From Serendipita indica DSM 11827 (taxonomy: Eukaryota; Basidiomycota; Agaricomycetes; Sebacinales; Serendipitaceae): a DNA stretch of 64,000 nt. Under the pieces are notes generated by a model. That model saw nothing but the letters and a program-made list of their open reading frames with translations, did not search any database and was not told the origin of the DNA. This document shows, piece after piece, positions 54,016-64,000 of this stretch (positions are counted from its first letter, which is position 1; every line of letters begins with the position of its first letter). The stretch is taken from the NCBI GenBank assembly GCA_910890315.1, contig CAJVGD010000022.1:62001-126000 (forward strand), written 5' to 3'. The position numbers and the translations under genes were made by a program.

Positions 54016-56452
54016 ATGCAAGCAACAGACCAACCACCTGTTTACAACGAGTATCCCACCGAGCTACCGGCCGGTTTCCCTATAGGAGGGAAGAATACTA
54101 CGCCCCTGGTCAACGTTACAGAACTTCAGGCGCATCTCCGTCTGCTTGGTGCGTTCTCCAAGCTCAAGTACGACGTCCAGCAGCAAGAAGAAGGGGTGGC
54201 AGCAACGAGCAAAGACACAGCGTGGGTTGTCTTTGTCAATCGTGCCGTCGAGAGGTTCTTCAAGTGGGCGAGCGCAAGTTGGGATCACCATGTCCCAGGA
54301 TTCGATGAGAGGCTCGTTCCACCACTGGATGTGGTCATGGTGTGGCACACTTATCTACTCGTGAGTAGCATAGTACTTGTATCTCTTATCTAATCTGTCG
54401 TGAGTAGAATCCTCGCACGTTCCTGGAGGATAGCCGTCGAATGTCGACGACGTACTGTTCTAATCTGACCAAGATTCAGTATGTTCTCGCAGAGATAAAG
54501 ATTAGGCTTTATCTAACCATATTCATTAGCGATATGCCGCTCACACTCATTTCCTCGCTCATTGATGGGCAGTCCTTGGATCCCCTCCCGCCTTCTACAG
54601 AACGGCAAGACATATTCGAGCGGGTCACTGGACTCTCTTGGCCCTTACCACTTATCACTGAGGGCTCTGATTGTCTTTCTGTTCCTTGCCCCTTTTGCAG
54701 GACCGTAAATCACCTTGTTCGGTGGATCGCCGATGGTGGACTTGGGTACGCTCAAGCAAGTTTCAAACATCGCTGCGAGTCGTGCAATAAACAGTTTACG
54801 AAACCAAACATGGGCATGCGTCGCTTTGTTGACGAGGTATCGATGAGAAGGTCTGGACAGCGCGTCTTTTTCCCGTGCGTATCACCTTTCATTTTATTAC
54901 GAGTCTTATTCTGCGTAGCGAAACACTTCTCGACCCGCCATCCGGAACTGTGAACGAAAAGGGAGCGGATCAATTTGTCGAGAAAGCGTTCAAGGTAAGA
55001 ACTTTCTTTCACTACTGTTCATTTATTGACATTGCCGTAGATGCTGGACATTCAGTGGAACGTTTTGCACCCACTCTTCGGAAAGGATCCTGTAGCAGAA
55101 GCAGACGCACTTGGCACCGCCCTGAACTTTGACTACGAAGTTCTTTCTGACCAGATGCATCTTGGCGTTCGTCCAATGCATCGAGTCGATAGAGCGCACC
55201 GCATGCCTAGGTTTGGCTCCCCTTTCATTCGCAGAGTTCTCATTCTTAAATTTGATTTACAGGATTCAACGGCTCTCTGTCGCGTATAGTTTCCCTGGAC
55301 TGGCCTCTATCGACCTCGTCGGCGCCGTCCTTCGCCAGGGCTCGTTCATTGTAAAGATGGACGAGCTTGGCTGGACTAGGCCCGGTAGGTTCGACCTGGC
55401 CTCAGATTCTGCACCTCTTGTGCGATCCATCGCACGGTATCACGCGTTCTTGGACTTGATGTCCGTCCAGGTTGGAATCATTTGCGTGCCAACGCTCGTA
55501 AGTCTCATTCTGTCCCATTGACTCTGTGACTAACGAAAAATAGGATATTGTAAGCAATCTGACTATGATGACATTGCGACTCAGCTTCGTCTAGGATTTG
55601 GCCTGGCACACGCATCAACTCAAAGGCAACGCCTACCGCGGCGATACGCTTCAGTATGTAAAACGCTACCCAAACCACGACGATAATATCGATCCAATGG
55701 CGCTGTCGACTGCGTATGATATCACGGCAAAGGCATGGAAGGCCCGCTACGGCGTGCCCTACTCCGTCTGCGGCTGCGTCCCAGATCCCGATTCTGAGTC
55801 GCGTATCAGTCGATTCGCATCAAAGATTTCAAGCGGACTCAAGAAACGGGATGAAAGCCCCGCGTCTAAGACGCTTGTCAACAACCGTCCCGATCTTGTC
55901 TCCACCGAAGATGACGAGGCAGACTGCTCTCATCCTTCAGAGCACAATATCAACTATGGCGATCCAACTCATTCCGACGCGAAACTGAAAAAGGAACACC
56001 GAGAGGTGAAAACAGCAAAGTGTGTAGCTAGTGCCAAGAAAGGCGCTTCAAGAGATCCGTGGAGAGGATTACAAGCGGAAAGAAACGAGAAGCGCAAGAA
56101 GGATGGCCACAAGGAAGCCTTTGCCGATCCGTATTATGGCTACGGTGCGTACTACCCCTATTGGGGTGTCTCCGCTGCGATTCCCATCGGGTAAGTGCCA
56201 TTATATGCACCAAACCTCTCCTATGGTGACATTTATAATACCAGATTCTACGGAGGTTACGGCTATGGCATGGCAGGCGCGTGCGGAGCGGGTGGGGCAG
56301 GAGGCGGGTGCTCTGGCGGTTGTTCAGGTGGTTCAGGGTGTGGAGGAGGTGGTTGTGGTGGTGGCTGTGGCGGCGGATGCGTGAGTAGTCATGTTTTGCG
56401 CGCGTGGCGGCGCTAAGATTGGTTTTGATGACTTTTACAGGGCGGGAACTAA
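54016..56452 (+). CDS. Glycine-rich domain-containing protein 1 (GRDP, DUF1399)
   Basis: Eukaryotic GRDP family; molecular function not settled (stress-related in plants). Starts MQATDQPPVYNEYPTELPAG, then VTELQAHLRLLGAFSKLKYD, DVVMVWHTYLL-NPRTFLEDSRR, DMPLTLISSLIDGQSLDPLP, a zinc-ribbon-like pair (CPFCRTVN and HRCESCNKQFTK), LVGAVLRQGSFIVKMDELGW, then PTL-DI-DLAWHTHQLKGN. The two WHT motifs are the family hallmark. The Asp-Ile of the second is carried by a 6-nt exon at 55544-55549. The C-terminal part has DDNIDPMALSTAYDITAKAW, a charged linker, the Tyr-rich YYGYGAYYPYWGVSAAIPIG and a Gly/Cys-rich end (GGCSGGCSGGSGCGGGGCGG), finishing GGN. About 640 residues from about ten exons; no lesion. 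A tandem paralogue starts at 61197. Confidence 0.85.
55544..55549 (+). other. 6-nt coding microexon of GRDP gene 1
   Basis: GATATT (Asp-Ile) lies between ...aaatag and gtaagc. The preceding exon ends VPTL and the next begins DLAWHTHQL at 55595. Joined, they give PTLDIDLAWHTHQL, the conserved family core; without the six bases the core loses two residues. The second flanking intron is 45 nt. Both introns are phase 0. Confidence 0.75.
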
Positions 56453-56847
56453 TGGGAGAGGTATTTGGGCAATGGAAACAGAATATCTACGTCCACATAA
56501 ATTGATGACCGTGAGCGAGGAGGAGCGGCCACAACGTTGGGTGCGGAGCTAGGTCGCTCGCTTGTGACTTGAGACTTGTAATAGATATTTAAAGCTGCTA
56601 TTCTTCCGCATATCCCCCTAAAAGATGACCCAGAGGGACCTGAAAGGATACGTCCGGCAAGGGTCGGTGGCACCGTGCATCTCGAGATGTCGCTTCTCAG
56701 AGAAGTATTGCGCTGTGCTCTTTTCATTTGTGTTTGTGATCACAGCGCTTGTAACGAGGTGCTATTGTCTCCATTGCCCGTGCCACCTTGAGACCCAACC
56801 ACGACGTTCGCCCAAGTCGAAGCTTTGAAGTCTCGCAAAAAACCATC

Positions 56848-57418
56848 ATGTTCTCCACTTTCACCCCTCGTAAGGCGACTTCGGTCGCATCTGTGGTTCG
56901 CAACTACCGTCGTGCTGCCGACGCCGACGCTGCCCTGGATGAACGCGCGATAGATGCCTTGAAGATGATCAATATCACCCAGGAAGCCGACCAGGCACTC
57001 GAGGATGTCATTGAAAACATGCATGAAGAGCATCATTAGTCGCCACCGCCAGGCGTCTAACGAATCCATCCAGCAGCTGCTTGAGGAAAAATAGGAGCAG
57101 GAAGAGGTCAGATTGATACCACTACTACAAGTATTCGGTCGCTGACATTGGTTCCAGACCATCGAACGGCTCAGACAGGAGCTGCGACGTGCAGTCCCCT
57201 CGTGAGTGCTTGCTCCAAAATTCAAAGCGAAGGTCCAAACTTTCCACGGGTCAGCCGTGAACCAACATAGGTCGCGCGAACCCAATTCGCCTCCGCATGG
57301 GTTGGAGTCTGGCAAGCGGAAGAGAGTCGAAGACGAAGGAAATCCCGCGCCTAAGAAGAAGAACAAGGCCGTGCGCCGGACGTTCTCGTACGGCGGGGTG
57401 ACTGACAATATCCTCTGA
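56848..57418 (+). pseudogene. Small nuclear-type coiled-coil protein gene, broken
   Basis: Starts MFSTFTPRKATSVASVVRNY, then RAADADAALDERAIDALKMI, EADQALEDVIENMHEE. There the frame ends at HH-stop, while the next frame reads SRHRQASNESIQQLLEEK, TAG, EQEE. After a clear intron (gtcaga...ttccag) comes TIERLRQELRRAVPS and, after another, SREPNSPPHGLESGKRKRVE and PKKKNKAVRRTFSYGGVTDN ending IL. The pieces form one sensible coiled-coil protein of about 165 residues with a basic nuclear-localisation-like end, but one indel near 57030 and one stop near 57093 lie in the way. Either a decaying gene or a short 64-residue product. Family unknown. Confidence 0.45.
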
Positions 57419-58100
57419 CGAGTCCTAGCCAAATGCATTGAAACTATTGCATTGAGTAATATAGACATAGTAAACCTCGAATCGCTCTAACACTTTTTCA
57501 CGCTAAGAAATATACTTCTGGCGGATTTGTCGTTCCAGAGGCACATAATACTCAATCCCATTGTTACCGCTTACTCACCCTCGCAGCCGAACCGAACAAT
57601 GGGTTGATCTTGGACCAATGCTAGATACGTCAGGCTATCAGCAATTGGAATTGAATAGTTGATATCTACTGGGTCTCCGACGAGTCTACGTGAAGGGAAT
57701 AGGCTCCTCCAAGAATCTCTTAATTAAACCCGACATTTTATTATCAACAAGGCTTTTTATCATAATTATCTCCTCTCATTCAGGATCTCTCGGGACCAGA
57801 CTTTGCATCACGTGCCCAAAAAATAGCGTTCTGTGGAGTATAATCAAAGAAAACTTGTATGACTAACGAGTGAATGTCGCAACCCTGTATCCCCGGACTG
57901 TCCGGCCCTCCAGCTCTCACTGCGGACTAGGCTTGCTCTCGCCCGCGACTCGCCGTTCCCTCTCGAACGGATCTCTATCACCCAGCCTTCTGGAAATTTA
58001 CTCAGCATGAACGCGGCTCATTCTATAATATAAGACCCCCATGATTTGAAGCCGTTCGCTTCGGAAACTCGACTACCATTCTTCTTTGTCAAATTTAACG
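57419..58100. promoter_or_regulatory. Promoter region of the short-chain dehydrogenase gene
   Basis: About 680 nt without a gene. A TATA-like tataatataag lies at about 58024, some 77 nt before the ATG. The rest shows nothing specific. Confidence 0.45.
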
Positions 58101-59271
58101 ATGAAACAATGGACACTAGAGGACATGGTCCCTATGGACGGAAAAATAGCGATTGTGACTGGGGGAAACGGAGGAATTGGATACCAGGCGACGAAAGTAG
58201 GCATATATTCTGATCTAATGATAGACCACAAATGCAATGACCCACAGAATCTCCTCAAAAGTGGCGCAAAAGTCTACATGGCCTCCCGAGACTCGCCAAA
58301 GAGCCATGACGCTATCAAACGACTCAAAGAGGAGACCGGCAAGCATGCGCTATACTTTCTGCCCATAGATTTGTCGGATCTACGAGACGTTCGAAAGGCA
58401 GCCAAGGAGTATCTAAGGTGCACCTATATTGAATGTGGCAGGGGTCAGTAACTCATAGACTTGTCTACAGCAAAGAATCTACGCTGGACATCTTGATGAA
58501 TAATGCGTGCGCATTCTCGTCCTTGGGCAAGAGTTAACTCTCTTTGGCTGCTATCTGACGACATTTGTAATTTTTTTTAGAGGCGTCATGGCTGCACCTG
58601 CTGATCAACTCACAAAGGATGGATACGACCTTCAATTCGGAACGAATGTCCTTGGTCACTTTCACTTTACTATGCTCCTCTTACCAGCCCTCCTCGCGAC
58701 ACCAAACCCACGCGTCATCAATGTCAGCTCTCGCGGACATCTATTCGCGCCATCCAGCGGATTCTTTTGGGATAAACTCAAAGGTCCCAAAAAAGGGACG
58801 TGGATTCCCGGCCTCAACTTCATTGAACGGTACCAATTGTACGGCCAAAGTAAACTTGTAGGCGCCATTTAGCTCCTATAATCACTTACTGAGATCCTTA
58901 GGGGAACATCCTCTTCTCCAATGAACTCGTGCGCAGGTATGGAGACAAAGGTCTCATAGCCATCTCCGTTCACCCAGGAGTGATCCGAACCGACCTCGGC
59001 CGCAATCATAATTCCCTCAATCGCTGGGTGTACTGGCATTTGGCCCAGCCAGTAGAGTATGGCGCTTTGACCCAGCTCTATGCAGCTAATGTCCCGGATG
59101 CAAAGGAATTGTCGGGAAAGGCATGTTCTTTCGACGTTTTTAACATTTCCTGATCTATTTTAGTATTTGGAGCCCGTAGCAAAAGTTACAACGCCCTCTT
59201 CTCTTGCAACCAACCAGGAACTTGCAAAAAAGATGTGGGAGTATTGCGAACAGGAGCTCAAGGAATTCTAG
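58101..59271 (+). CDS. Short-chain dehydrogenase/reductase (retinol-dehydrogenase-like)
   Basis: NAD(P)-dependent oxidoreductase. Starts MKQWTLEDMVPMDGKIAIVT; the cofactor motif is TGGNGGIG. Exons continue with LLKSGAKVYMASRDSPKSHD, PIDLSDLRDVRKAAKEYL, TLDILMNNA-GVMAAPADQL (NNAG), GYDLQFGTNVLGHFHFTMLL, PRVINVSSRGHLFAPSSG (catalytic Ser), and YQLYGQSK, supplying the Tyr-x3-Lys pair. Then GNILFSNELVRRYGDKGLIA, VHPGVIRTDLGRN, LAQPVEYGALTQLYAANVPD and a short last exon ending EQELKEF. The Arg at the cofactor-discriminating site (SR after VYMA) suggests NADP(H). The substrate is unknown; such fungal enzymes are related to WW-oxidoreductase and light-induced Bli-4. About 320 residues; no lesion. 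Confidence 0.87.
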
Positions 59272-59502
59272 CTACCACATAGACGACCTGAAACTTTTAT
59301 GTCTCTGTCTCCGTATGATGCAACAAGTGCTAATAACAGTCTCCACAATCATAGTTCTCATTTGTAAGTTTGTCGATATAAGTAATGGAGCAATCTTTGA
59401 TGGAGATGGGATATTAAACAATAGAGCTTGCTTAGTGTTTCAATGATGAGCTGGCCACTCAATGCCTGTGAGCTAATAAACTTGTACAGTCGATATCGGG
59501 CT

Positions 59503-60744
59503 TCAACAGAGGCAAGTATAAATCCGCCCATTCATGCACTGTCTGCGCGACCTTGCTGCCCCTCGCTTCCAGTAGGTACGAATCATGAACAATAGATGGT
59601 CATAGAGTTGTATGCCTGCTGCATCAAGGAGCGAATACCCAAAGTCAAGGTATACGTCGTGCATGCGGACAGAGTCGGAGATCCACGGGCTCACGAGGAA
59701 GATGTATGACCAGGTTTTGTCGAGCTGGATTCGCGGTCCCGACCAGTCGTGACCGTCAAGCGACCATCGGGCGGTATTCGCTCCCGAGGAAAGGTTTGAC
59801 ACTCCAGGCAAAAGCTCCATGACAGGAGGCGATTCTGATAACCTGACGACTTTGAGACTGGGGTGAATGGGAGGCTCCATGCCCCACATATATGGAAGGA
59901 GCATGGATTCCACTTTGGGAAGGAGATTCCAGACTTTTGAAGGAATCGGTACCTTTCGTTCAAACGCGCGTAGCTTGAATGTGATCAATTCTTTTCCCCA
60001 CCTCTCCAAGACCGGATATATCCAGCCGAGTGAAGGAGTCGCCTGGCGGATAGCGAGATGACGAAGATGTGGAAAGTCGAATTGGTCAAGGCCATAGGAC
60101 GACATGTTTGTATGGAGACTGAGCATAGAAACATGGTCGAAGCGACCTTGATAAGGAGCATCGCGCGACGGTACCCAGGTTCGGAAAAGTTGGAGAGAAT
60201 GTGGAAGGTTGACCTGGAGGTCGACTGCTTTGAGCCATATAAAGATGGCTAAACGTGGTGCGAGGGGAAAGACGAACTCGCAAAATGGAATACTCCCAAA
60301 TCTCTCCATGAGAATTTGAAGGTTCCAGCGAGATGTATTAGCTAGAAGTGTGCGAGTTTGTTCGACAACTTGCTGGATCTCAATGGCTGATACAGAGGGA
60401 GAGGATTTGAGTGAACATCGTCTGCAATCACATTGTTTATCGGAGGCGCCGATGTCGATTCGATAAGCCTTTGGCAGCGCAGTGATTGGGATCCTGCCTG
60501 AGCATACATCCTGAAATTGAATGAAGCGGTTGTCGTATGGAGCGAGGATCGAGTTCCAAAAGGCGCAGACCCGGCGTAGCGTGTTGCGTGTGCGTTCCGA
60601 GGCCCAATAGTCACTTTGCCAATGATACTGGTGATAGAAATCAGGCAGGTAAATCTTCAACGGATCCGTCTCGAAGAAGAGGGGGACATGTATAGCCGCA
60701 GTCAGGATTTGGGTCCATATCTCTGTCGGTAAGCTGGATACCAT
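59503..60744 (-). CDS. F-box-like protein, main cluster family (outlying, motif-less copy)
   Basis: An intact intronless frame of 413 residues. It begins MVSSLPTEIWTQILTAAIHV, then YWASERTRNTLRRVCAFW, APYDNRFIQFQDVCSGRIPI, a Cys cluster (KQCDCRRCSL), Leu-rich parts (FPHLRHLAIRQATPSLGW), WNLLPKVESMLLP and PPIHPSLKVV in place of the PPPxGHPI signature. Where other members have C-x2-C-x3-H it reads SNLSSGANTARWSLDGHDWS, so that motif is lost. It ends DFGYSLLDAAGIQLYDHLLF plus a basic tail. It sits between the dehydrogenase and GRDP gene 2, far from the array. Probably functional; a useful outgroup for the motif's role. Confidence 0.82.
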   Translation of the reverse strand: MVSSLPTEIWTQILTAAIHVPLFFETDPLKIYLPDFYHQYHWQSDYWASERTRNTLRRVCAFWNSILAPYDNRFIQFQDVCSGRIPITALPKAYRIDIGASDKQCDCRRCSLKSSPSVSAIEIQQVVEQTRTLLANTSRWNLQILMERFGSIPFCEFVFPLAPRLAIFIWLKAVDLQVNLPHSLQLFRTWVPSRDAPYQGRFDHVSMLSLHTNMSSYGLDQFDFPHLRHLAIRQATPSLGWIYPVLERWGKELITFKLRAFERKVPIPSKVWNLLPKVESMLLPYMWGMEPPIHPSLKVVRLSESPPVMELLPGVSNLSSGANTARWSLDGHDWSGPRIQLDKTWSYIFLVSPWISDSVRMHDVYLDFGYSLLDAAGIQLYDHLLFMIRTYWKRGAARSRRQCMNGRIYTCLC

Positions 60745-61196
60745 TGAGTTTCAAAGGTAAATCGACTAGAACGGAGTTATTAGCCAACGTAATGCTCCAT
60801 AAGATTTGCAAATTACCACGGGTGGAAGGGCTTGGAAGTCACGAGCTGGATGTGGTGAAGGCCAGCATCTTGGACCCAGCCTCTGAGCGTCGTTGGGATA
60901 CGCACTGCCATTTTCTTGGCCAATTTTGTTATTCTGCATTGTAGACATAAATTTAGCTCTCAACGGGAATTTGGATTCAGCTCTCAGCGCTTTGGCACCG
61001 CCCGGGACGGTACGACACCTCAGGGAAAGTTCGATCTACGAGGTGATGAAGACGGACGATAAACATTTGTTTTGCAGCGCCCAAGGCTGAAACCCGCCTA
61101 CGTGTCGGGAATGCCAATGGCGTTCTGGTTCCGTCGTCGAGAGATTGTCCTATAAGAGACCTTTGTGCTTCGCTGTGAATCCCTAGACTCCCAAGT
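60745..61196. promoter_or_regulatory. Divergent promoter region, F-box and GRDP gene 2
   Basis: 452 nt between the divergent starts of the F-box gene and GRDP gene 2. It contains the TATA-like box of GRDP gene 2 at 61151-61158. No coding feature. Confidence 0.45.
61151..61158 (+). promoter_or_regulatory. TATA-like box of GRDP gene 2
   Basis: TATAAGAG begins 46 nt upstream of the ATG at 61197, the same distance as in GRDP gene 1. Confidence 0.5.
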
Positions 61197-63648
61197 ATGC
61201 AACATCAGGAGCAAGCACCAGTCTACACGCCATATCCGACGGAATTACCGCCAGCTTTTCCAATTGGATTCCGTCAAACCGCCCCATTGGTCAATGTGAC
61301 CGAACTTCAAGCTCACCTGCGTCTTCTTGGTGCAATATCAAGACTCAAGTTTGATGTCCAGAGCCAGAGATCTGGTATCGCCGCAAGAGGCACCAAGGAT
61401 ATGGCCTGGGTCGTCTTTGTCAATCGTGCCGTATTTCGATTCTTTACATGGGTGAGCGCATCGTGGCAACGATCCAGGCCAGGATTCGACGAAACAATGA
61501 TCCCCCCTCTCGACGTGTTGATGGTTTGGCATACGTATCTACTCGTACGTAATTGTCCCTTCCAATTTGACTTTCACTCGACGCATTGTAGAATCCGCGA
61601 ACATACTTCGAGGACAGTCAACGCATGGAGTCAGTCTATGCAACAAATCTTTGCACTCTAGCGTATGTATGCATTATAGATCGATGCAAGTGCTTAACTT
61701 GGTTCTCACAGGGAAATGCCGTTGACATTGGTCGCGTCCCTCATCCAGGGCCAAACTTTGGACCCTCTATCTCCGTCGGCGGAGAGACAGCACTTCTTCG
61801 AACGAACAACTGGTCTCCCGTGGTATATGCCCTTGACCACGGATTATTCTGAATGCCTCGCTGTCTTCTGCCCACTGTGCCAGGTTATCAACTCTCGCGT
61901 AAGATGGGTGACAGACGACGAAACTGGTTACGCGCAGGCAAAGTTCAAGCACCGATGCGAGTCTTGCTGCAAAGAGTTTACGAAAGGGGCGATGGGCATG
62001 CGTCGCTTCGTGGACGAAGTCTCGCTTCAAAGGTCTGGCACAAAGGTCTTCTTCTCGTATGTGGTCTCGTCACTCCGCGGGAGATTTCTGACCATATATC
62101 AGTGAGACACTGCTGGAGCCACCGACAGGAAAAGTAAACGAGAAAGCCGCCCAAACGTTTGTCGAAAAGGTCTTCAAGGTTCGTCCATAGGCGAAATCAT
62201 CTACACATCTCACATCAAATAGGCACTGCACAAGGACTACAAAATCCTCAAGCCTTTCAAGGGCGAGAACCCGGCAGAGGAGGCGACTAAACTCGGTGAT
62301 GCGTTAGCCTGGGATTTCGAGATTCTCTGTGATCGGCTCCATGAAGGTGTACGACCTACGACAGTCCCCGATAGAAAGAACCGCAATCCGCGGTATGTTC
62401 ATCCTTTCTGCATTCTTTGAAGTGTGACGTTCTTTCTAGGTTGCAACGGTTCGCTGTCGCCTACAGTAACCCCGGTATGGCGTCTATCGATCTTGTCGGG
62501 GCTGTTTTACGCCAAGGCTCGTTTATTTCCAAGATGGACGAACTTGGATGGACCCGGCCAGGCCGGTTTGACTTGATTGCCGAATCTGCTCCGCTGGTGC
62601 GATCTGTAGCGCGCTACCATGCCTTTCTGGATCTCATGGCCGCGCACAATTCGACATTCTTTGTGCCTACTCTGGTACGAATTGCTTGATGCCATCCAAC
62701 AAAACTCATGTTCCCGCAGGACATTGTGAGATTCATTATACACTTGGTGAACGCAGCTCACTATTATCAGGATTTAGCGTGGCACACCCATCAACTCAAG
62801 AGTGTCCACTATCGAACGGCGACGACACTATTTGTAGGAAGGTTCCCAAATCATGACGACAACATTGAACCTAGCACGCTCTCGACCGCGTACGACATCA
62901 CGGCAAAAGCCTGGAAGGCCCGGTTTGGAGTTGCGTATAGTGTGTGCGGGTGCGTACCGGACGGCGACTCTGCATCACGCATCAGCAGATTCGCGTCGAA
63001 AATCGCTAGCGGATTCAAAAAACGAGACAATAGTCCGGATCCCCAAATGCGTTTTCTACTCGTCAACAAACGGCCCGATCTTGTCAGCACGGACGAAGAC
63101 GAGGCGGACTCGTCTCATCCGTCTGAACACACTGCCAACTTTGGAAATCCTAGAGATACAACTACGGCCACTACACGGTCTGAACGGGAGCGCAAAGTAG
63201 CCAAGTGCCTTGCTAGTGCCCACAAAGGCGCGGCGCGTGACCCGTGGAGAGGACTTCAAGCCGAGCGAAGTGAAAGACGTAAAAGAGAGGGACACAAAGA
63301 AGCATTTACTGATCCACTTTATGGATACGGGATGTATTATCCGTACTGGGGAGTTTCCGCTGCGGTGCCATATGGGTGAGCTCTCTTCCGATTAGTATGT
63401 TTGAAAAATTAATTAATATCTTATAGCTTCTACGGAGGGTATAATCAATGCATTCCTGGCGCGTGTGGAGGCGGAGGAATGGGAAATGGGTGCTCGGGCT
63501 GCACGGTGGGCGGATGTGGAGAAGGACCTGGATCTGGAGCAGGATCTGGATGTACGGGATGTGGAGGATGTGGAGGATGTGGAGTAAGTTTCCTTGCGCG
63601 AAGTTCACTGCGATTATGACCATGGCTGACTCTTTTAATTAGGGATAA
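61197..63648 (+). CDS. Glycine-rich domain-containing protein 2 (GRDP, DUF1399)
   Basis: Tandem paralogue of GRDP gene 1, co-linear throughout. Starts MQHQEQAPVYTPYPTELPPA, then VTELQAHLRLLGAISRLKFD, DVLMVWHTYLL-NPRTYFEDSQR, EMPLTLVASLIQGQTLDPLS, the zinc-ribbon-like pair (CPLCQVIN and HRCESCCKEFTK), LVGAVLRQGSFISKMDELGW, PTL-DI-DLAWHTHQLKSV with the Asp-Ile again on a 6-nt exon (62720-62725), STAYDITAKAWKARFGVAYS, a charged linker, YGYGMYYPYWGVSAAVPYG and a Gly/Cys-rich end (GGGGMGNGCSGCTVGGCGEG). The last coding exon is one Gly codon and the stop (63643-63648). About 640 residues; no lesion. The tail composition differs most from gene 1, so the Gly-rich part evolves fastest. Confidence 0.85.
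62720..62725 (+). other. 6-nt coding microexon of GRDP gene 2
   Basis: GACATT (Asp-Ile) between cccgcag and gtgaga. It is followed by a 45-nt intron and the exon DLAWHTHQL at 62771. Same position, size, phase and intron length as in gene 1, although the introns differ in sequence. Confidence 0.75.
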
Positions 63649-64000
63649 AGTTAAAAAATGCAGAATTGGGACCTATTTATAGGCTTGTTCCTCAAAATAT
63701 CATATATCTGTCGTACACCGGCGTGCTTAGGTCGTATTATCCCTTTGAGAAGAAGGTCTGTGCTTGCCGATAGAGTACAATCACGTGATTCGTTGGAAAA
63801 TGACCATACAAGTCGTATGGCTGCATCGGCCTCAGGAAGCCAAGTTTGGGCCCAAGTATGATAGGTGAGAGACGACTTGTCGCTTCAGAGCCAGGTGAAA
63901 CTATTTGACCTTCATTGATACCAGACTGAGGCCTTGTGGAAGCCCCGTCCGGATACGATGATGTCGAATATGGGTGAGTCGAGAGCTAGGGTGCTAGAAC
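63649..64000. other. Window end, no supported gene
   Basis: About 350 nt after GRDP gene 2. Short open frames only; nothing recognised. Confidence 0.4.

Noticed and set aside
1-64000. Retroelements, DNA transposons, tRNA or rRNA genes
   Set aside because: No reverse transcriptase, integrase or transposase motif, no long terminal or inverted repeat, and no tRNA-like fold noticed by eye; short or degraded elements could have been missed.

Overview
This window reads as nuclear DNA of a filamentous basidiomycete, probably an Agaricomycete close to Rhizoctonia/Ceratobasidium. Genes are on both strands and are cut by many short introns (about 45-60 nt, GT-AG) with tiny exons. The content is typical of that group: expanded F-box families, glycine-rich domain proteins, a CYP63-like P450 and GH131. 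The genus is inferred from gene content and was not tested. I see no tRNA, rRNA, CRISPR array, bacterial operon or recognisable transposon.

Layout. 0.1-1.3 kb: an F-box gene. 1.6-2.8 kb: an RTA1-like membrane protein. 3.8-8.6 kb: a very large multi-pass membrane protein of unknown family. 9.3-19.1 kb: a dense array of one F-box family, with intact genes, broken copies and two C-terminal stumps. 19.3-21.6 kb: a P450. 21.9-29.1 kb: two more F-box genes interleaved with two secreted GDSL/phospholipase-B-like genes. 29.9-31.1 kb: a bHLH regulator. 31.7-37.3 kb: an MFS transporter, a cytidine-deaminase-fold protein and a DCN1-like neddylation factor. 37.4-40.4 kb: a second F-box type (coiled coil plus F-box), one copy gutted by a deletion. 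41.4-42.9 kb: a third GDSL gene. 43.1-48.7 kb: a stray PX-gene fragment, an unknown gene, a GH131 glucanase and the parent PX gene. 49.2-53.8 kb: QCR8, eEF1B-gamma and an unknown coiled-coil protein. 54.0-63.6 kb: two glycine-rich domain (GRDP/DUF1399) genes flanking a small broken gene, a short-chain dehydrogenase and another F-box gene.

The genes do not form one pathway. Housekeeping genes (QCR8, eEF1B-gamma, DCN1-like, bHLH) sit among fast-evolving families (F-box, GDSL, GRDP). DCN1-like proteins promote cullin neddylation and F-box proteins load substrates on cullin-RING ligases, so both sides of that system are present, but the proximity is probably chance.

Two points matter to a user of this annotation. 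First, at least ten otherwise sound genes are broken by a single-base shift, nearly always next to a short mononucleotide run and nearly always mended by one added base, which looks more like sequence error than gene death. Second, the main F-box family carries a conserved C-x2-C-x3-H motif near its C-terminus and a Cys cluster in the middle, possibly an unrecorded zinc site. Exon boundaries were read by eye and are approximate unless stated.
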